From the NCBI GenBank assembly GCA_038240335.1, contig JBBSDV010000003.1:1-41667 (forward strand): a stretch of DNA of 41,667 nucleotides, read 5' to 3'. The notes beneath the pieces are model-generated. The model was not told the origin of the DNA. It made no database searches and saw only the letters and a list, made by a program, of their open reading frames with translations. Below, in pieces: positions 40,569 to 41,667 of the stretch. Positions within the stretch are counted from its first letter, which is position 1. Every line of letters starts with the position of its first letter. This stretch comes from JBBSDV01 sp038240335 (GTDB taxonomy: Bacteria > Chloroflexota > Dehalococcoidia > DSTF01 > JACRBR01). Made by a program: the position numbers and the translations under genes.

Positions 40569-41372
40569 ATGCCGTTTCTGCAGGTGCGTGAGATCAGGAT
40601 GTACTACGAACTCGCGGGGGACGGCCCGCGGCTGCTGTTCATCTCGGGCACAGGCGGCGACCTGCGCGTCAAACCGAACATCTTCGATGCGCCGATCGCG
40701 AAGCAGTTCGAGCTGCTGACGTACGACCAGCGGGCGCTCGGCCAAACCGAACGGCCGGCGACGCAACCGACGATGGCCGACTATGCCGACGACGCGGCCG
40801 CGCTGCTCGATGCCGTCGGCTGGGATCGGTGCGCGGTGCTCGGGGTGTCCTTCGGCGGGATGGTGGCGCAAGAGCTGGCGCTGCGGCACCCGGGGCGCGT
40901 CGAGCGCCTCGTGCTGGCGTGCACGTCGAGCGGCGGGCCGGGCGGCAGCTCATACCCGCTGCATGAGCTCGCGGAGCTGCCGATCGAGGAGCGCGCGCCG
41001 ATGATGATTCCCCTGAACGACACGCGGATGGCGGCGCTCGAAGAGCGCGATACGGAGCGATACGAGCGGGTGCTGCGGCGTACGATCGAGGCGCTCTCCG
41101 CCGGGGCGAGCGATGCGGAGGCTGTCGAAGGACGGCGCATGCAGCTCGAGGCGCGACGGCATCACGACGCGCATCTCCGGCTGCCGCAGCTGCGGTTGCC
41201 GGTGATGATCTGCGCCGGCCGCTACGACGCGATTGCGCCGCTGGAGAACGCGGAGGCACTCCAGGCCCAGATCGCAGGGTCGCGGCTCGAGGTATTCGAG
41301 GGCGGCCATCTCTTCATGATCCAGGACAAGCGCGCGTACTTGGCGATGGCGGAGTTTCTCCTCGGAGGATAG
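40569..41372 (+). CDS. Alpha/beta hydrolase
   Basis: The 267-residue protein has the oxyanion region SGTGGD, nucleophile S94 in GVSFGG, an acid Asp in GRYDAIAP and His in GGHLFM. It is a typical cytoplasmic alpha/beta hydrolase of about 270 residues with unknown substrate. AGGGA lies before the ATG at 40569. An in-frame start at 40518 exists but gives an unconserved extension. Confidence 0.9.
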   Translation: MPFLQVREIRMYYELAGDGPRLLFISGTGGDLRVKPNIFDAPIAKQFELLTYDQRALGQTERPATQPTMADYADDAAALLDAVGWDRCAVLGVSFGGMVAQELALRHPGRVERLVLACTSSGGPGGSSYPLHELAELPIEERAPMMIPLNDTRMAALEERDTERYERVLRRTIEALSAGASDAEAVEGRRMQLEARRHHDAHLRLPQLRLPVMICAGRYDAIAPLENAEALQAQIAGSRLEVFEGGHLFMIQDKRAYLAMAEFLLGG

Positions 41373-41421
41373 ATCTCGAATCGATGGTCCTGAGGGTAGT
41401 GTAAATCGCGGGGTTTTGGGC

Positions 41422-41427
41422 TAAGCT
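41422..41427 (+). promoter_or_regulatory. -10 box TAAGCT, leaderless LuxR gene
   Basis: TAAGCT, 6 nt, then ATG at 41434. Confidence 0.45.
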
Positions 41428-41433
41428 CGATCT

Positions 41434-41667
41434 ATGAGACGACGCGGGCGGCCTCCGTATCCCGATGTGCTGACTCCCCGGCAGTGGCAGGTGCTGCGGC
41501 TGGTACGCGAGGGGCTCTCGAACGAGCAGATCGCGCTGCGGCTCGGAATCAGCATCGACGGCGTCAAGTTCCACGTCTCGGAGATTCTCGGCAAGCTCGG
41601 CGTCTCGAACCGCAACGAGGCGGCGCGCTGGCTCACCGAGGGGGAACGTGCGGCGAGGCCGACGGCA
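41434..41667 (+). CDS. LuxR-type HTH regulator (partial, cut by window end)
   Basis: There are 78 codons open to the end of the window and no stop codon. The basic start MRRRGRPPYPDVLTPRQW leads straight into a LuxR HTH (LTPRQWQVLRLVREGLSNEQIALRLGI ... EILGKLGVSNRNEAARW). It is not preceded by a receiver domain, so it is a short-N-terminus LuxR type whose remaining domain lies beyond the window. TAAGCT lies 6 nt before the ATG. Confidence 0.85.
   Translation, partial: MRRRGRPPYPDVLTPRQWQVLRLVREGLSNEQIALRLGISIDGVKFHVSEILGKLGVSNRNEAARWLTEGERAARPTA

Overview
The window is GC-rich, densely coded bacterial chromosome with about 40 protein genes on both strands and short operons. I saw no rRNA, tRNA, CRISPR array, phage module or transposase. 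The gene mix points to Chloroflexota, possibly a Dehalococcoidia-like lineage. It includes acyl-CoA dehydrogenases beside an APH-type kinase, a luciferase-like monooxygenase, a diiron/ferredoxin cluster, a LuxR-type regulator starting RRRGRPP, gatCA, and many genes that look leaderless (a TANNNT box 5-7 nt before the start codon). This taxonomic call is inference from gene content, not a database result.

Layout. 1-4.5 kb: one very large exported glycoside-hydrolase-like protein. 4.5-8.3 kb: a hexapeptide acetyltransferase, a small basic protein, a membrane protein, an alpha/beta hydrolase with a coupled partner, and a lipoprotein. 8.4-10.1 kb: gatA and gatC. 10.2-19.0 kb: mostly plus-strand genes for a methyltransferase, a class A PBP, a HAD hydrolase, a GT-C glycosyltransferase, argH and rpe. 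19.1-26.4 kb: a secreted metalloprotease-like protein, an APH kinase divergent from an acyl-CoA dehydrogenase, a universal stress protein, an esterase lipoprotein, an ABM-like protein and a second acyl-CoA dehydrogenase. 26.4-27.0 kb: 700 bases without a gene, holding a MITE-like repeat. 27.0-32.3 kb: msrA, a GNAT enzyme, an extradiol dioxygenase plus FAH-family hydrolase (a plausible aromatic meta-cleavage pair) and a two-component system. 32.5-35.0 kb: an acidic protein, serS and a Nudix hydrolase. 35.0-39.0 kb: the most unusual locus, described next. 39.2-41.7 kb: a methyltransferase, glyoxalase I, an alpha/beta hydrolase and a truncated LuxR-type regulator.

The best candidate for an undescribed system is at 35.0-39.0 kb. 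A MarR repressor is divergent from a diiron ferritin-like protein, a two-cluster 4Fe-4S ferredoxin and a second ferritin-like protein, and a luciferase-like flavin monooxygenase follows. A strong promoter with an overlapping CCTTT-3-AAAGG palindrome lies in the divergent gap. It looks like a repressor-controlled redox or oxygenase module of unknown substrate.

The second notable signal is a family of tandem heptanucleotide arrays. At least twelve intergenic arrays have an exact 7-bp period, fall into three sequence families and occur in both orientations. Some include start or stop codons of neighbouring genes. Other dispersed repeats include a MITE-like element with TTGTCA..CTGAGC ends, a CCACAGATGG family and a CTGGGGGACACCCCCAG family.
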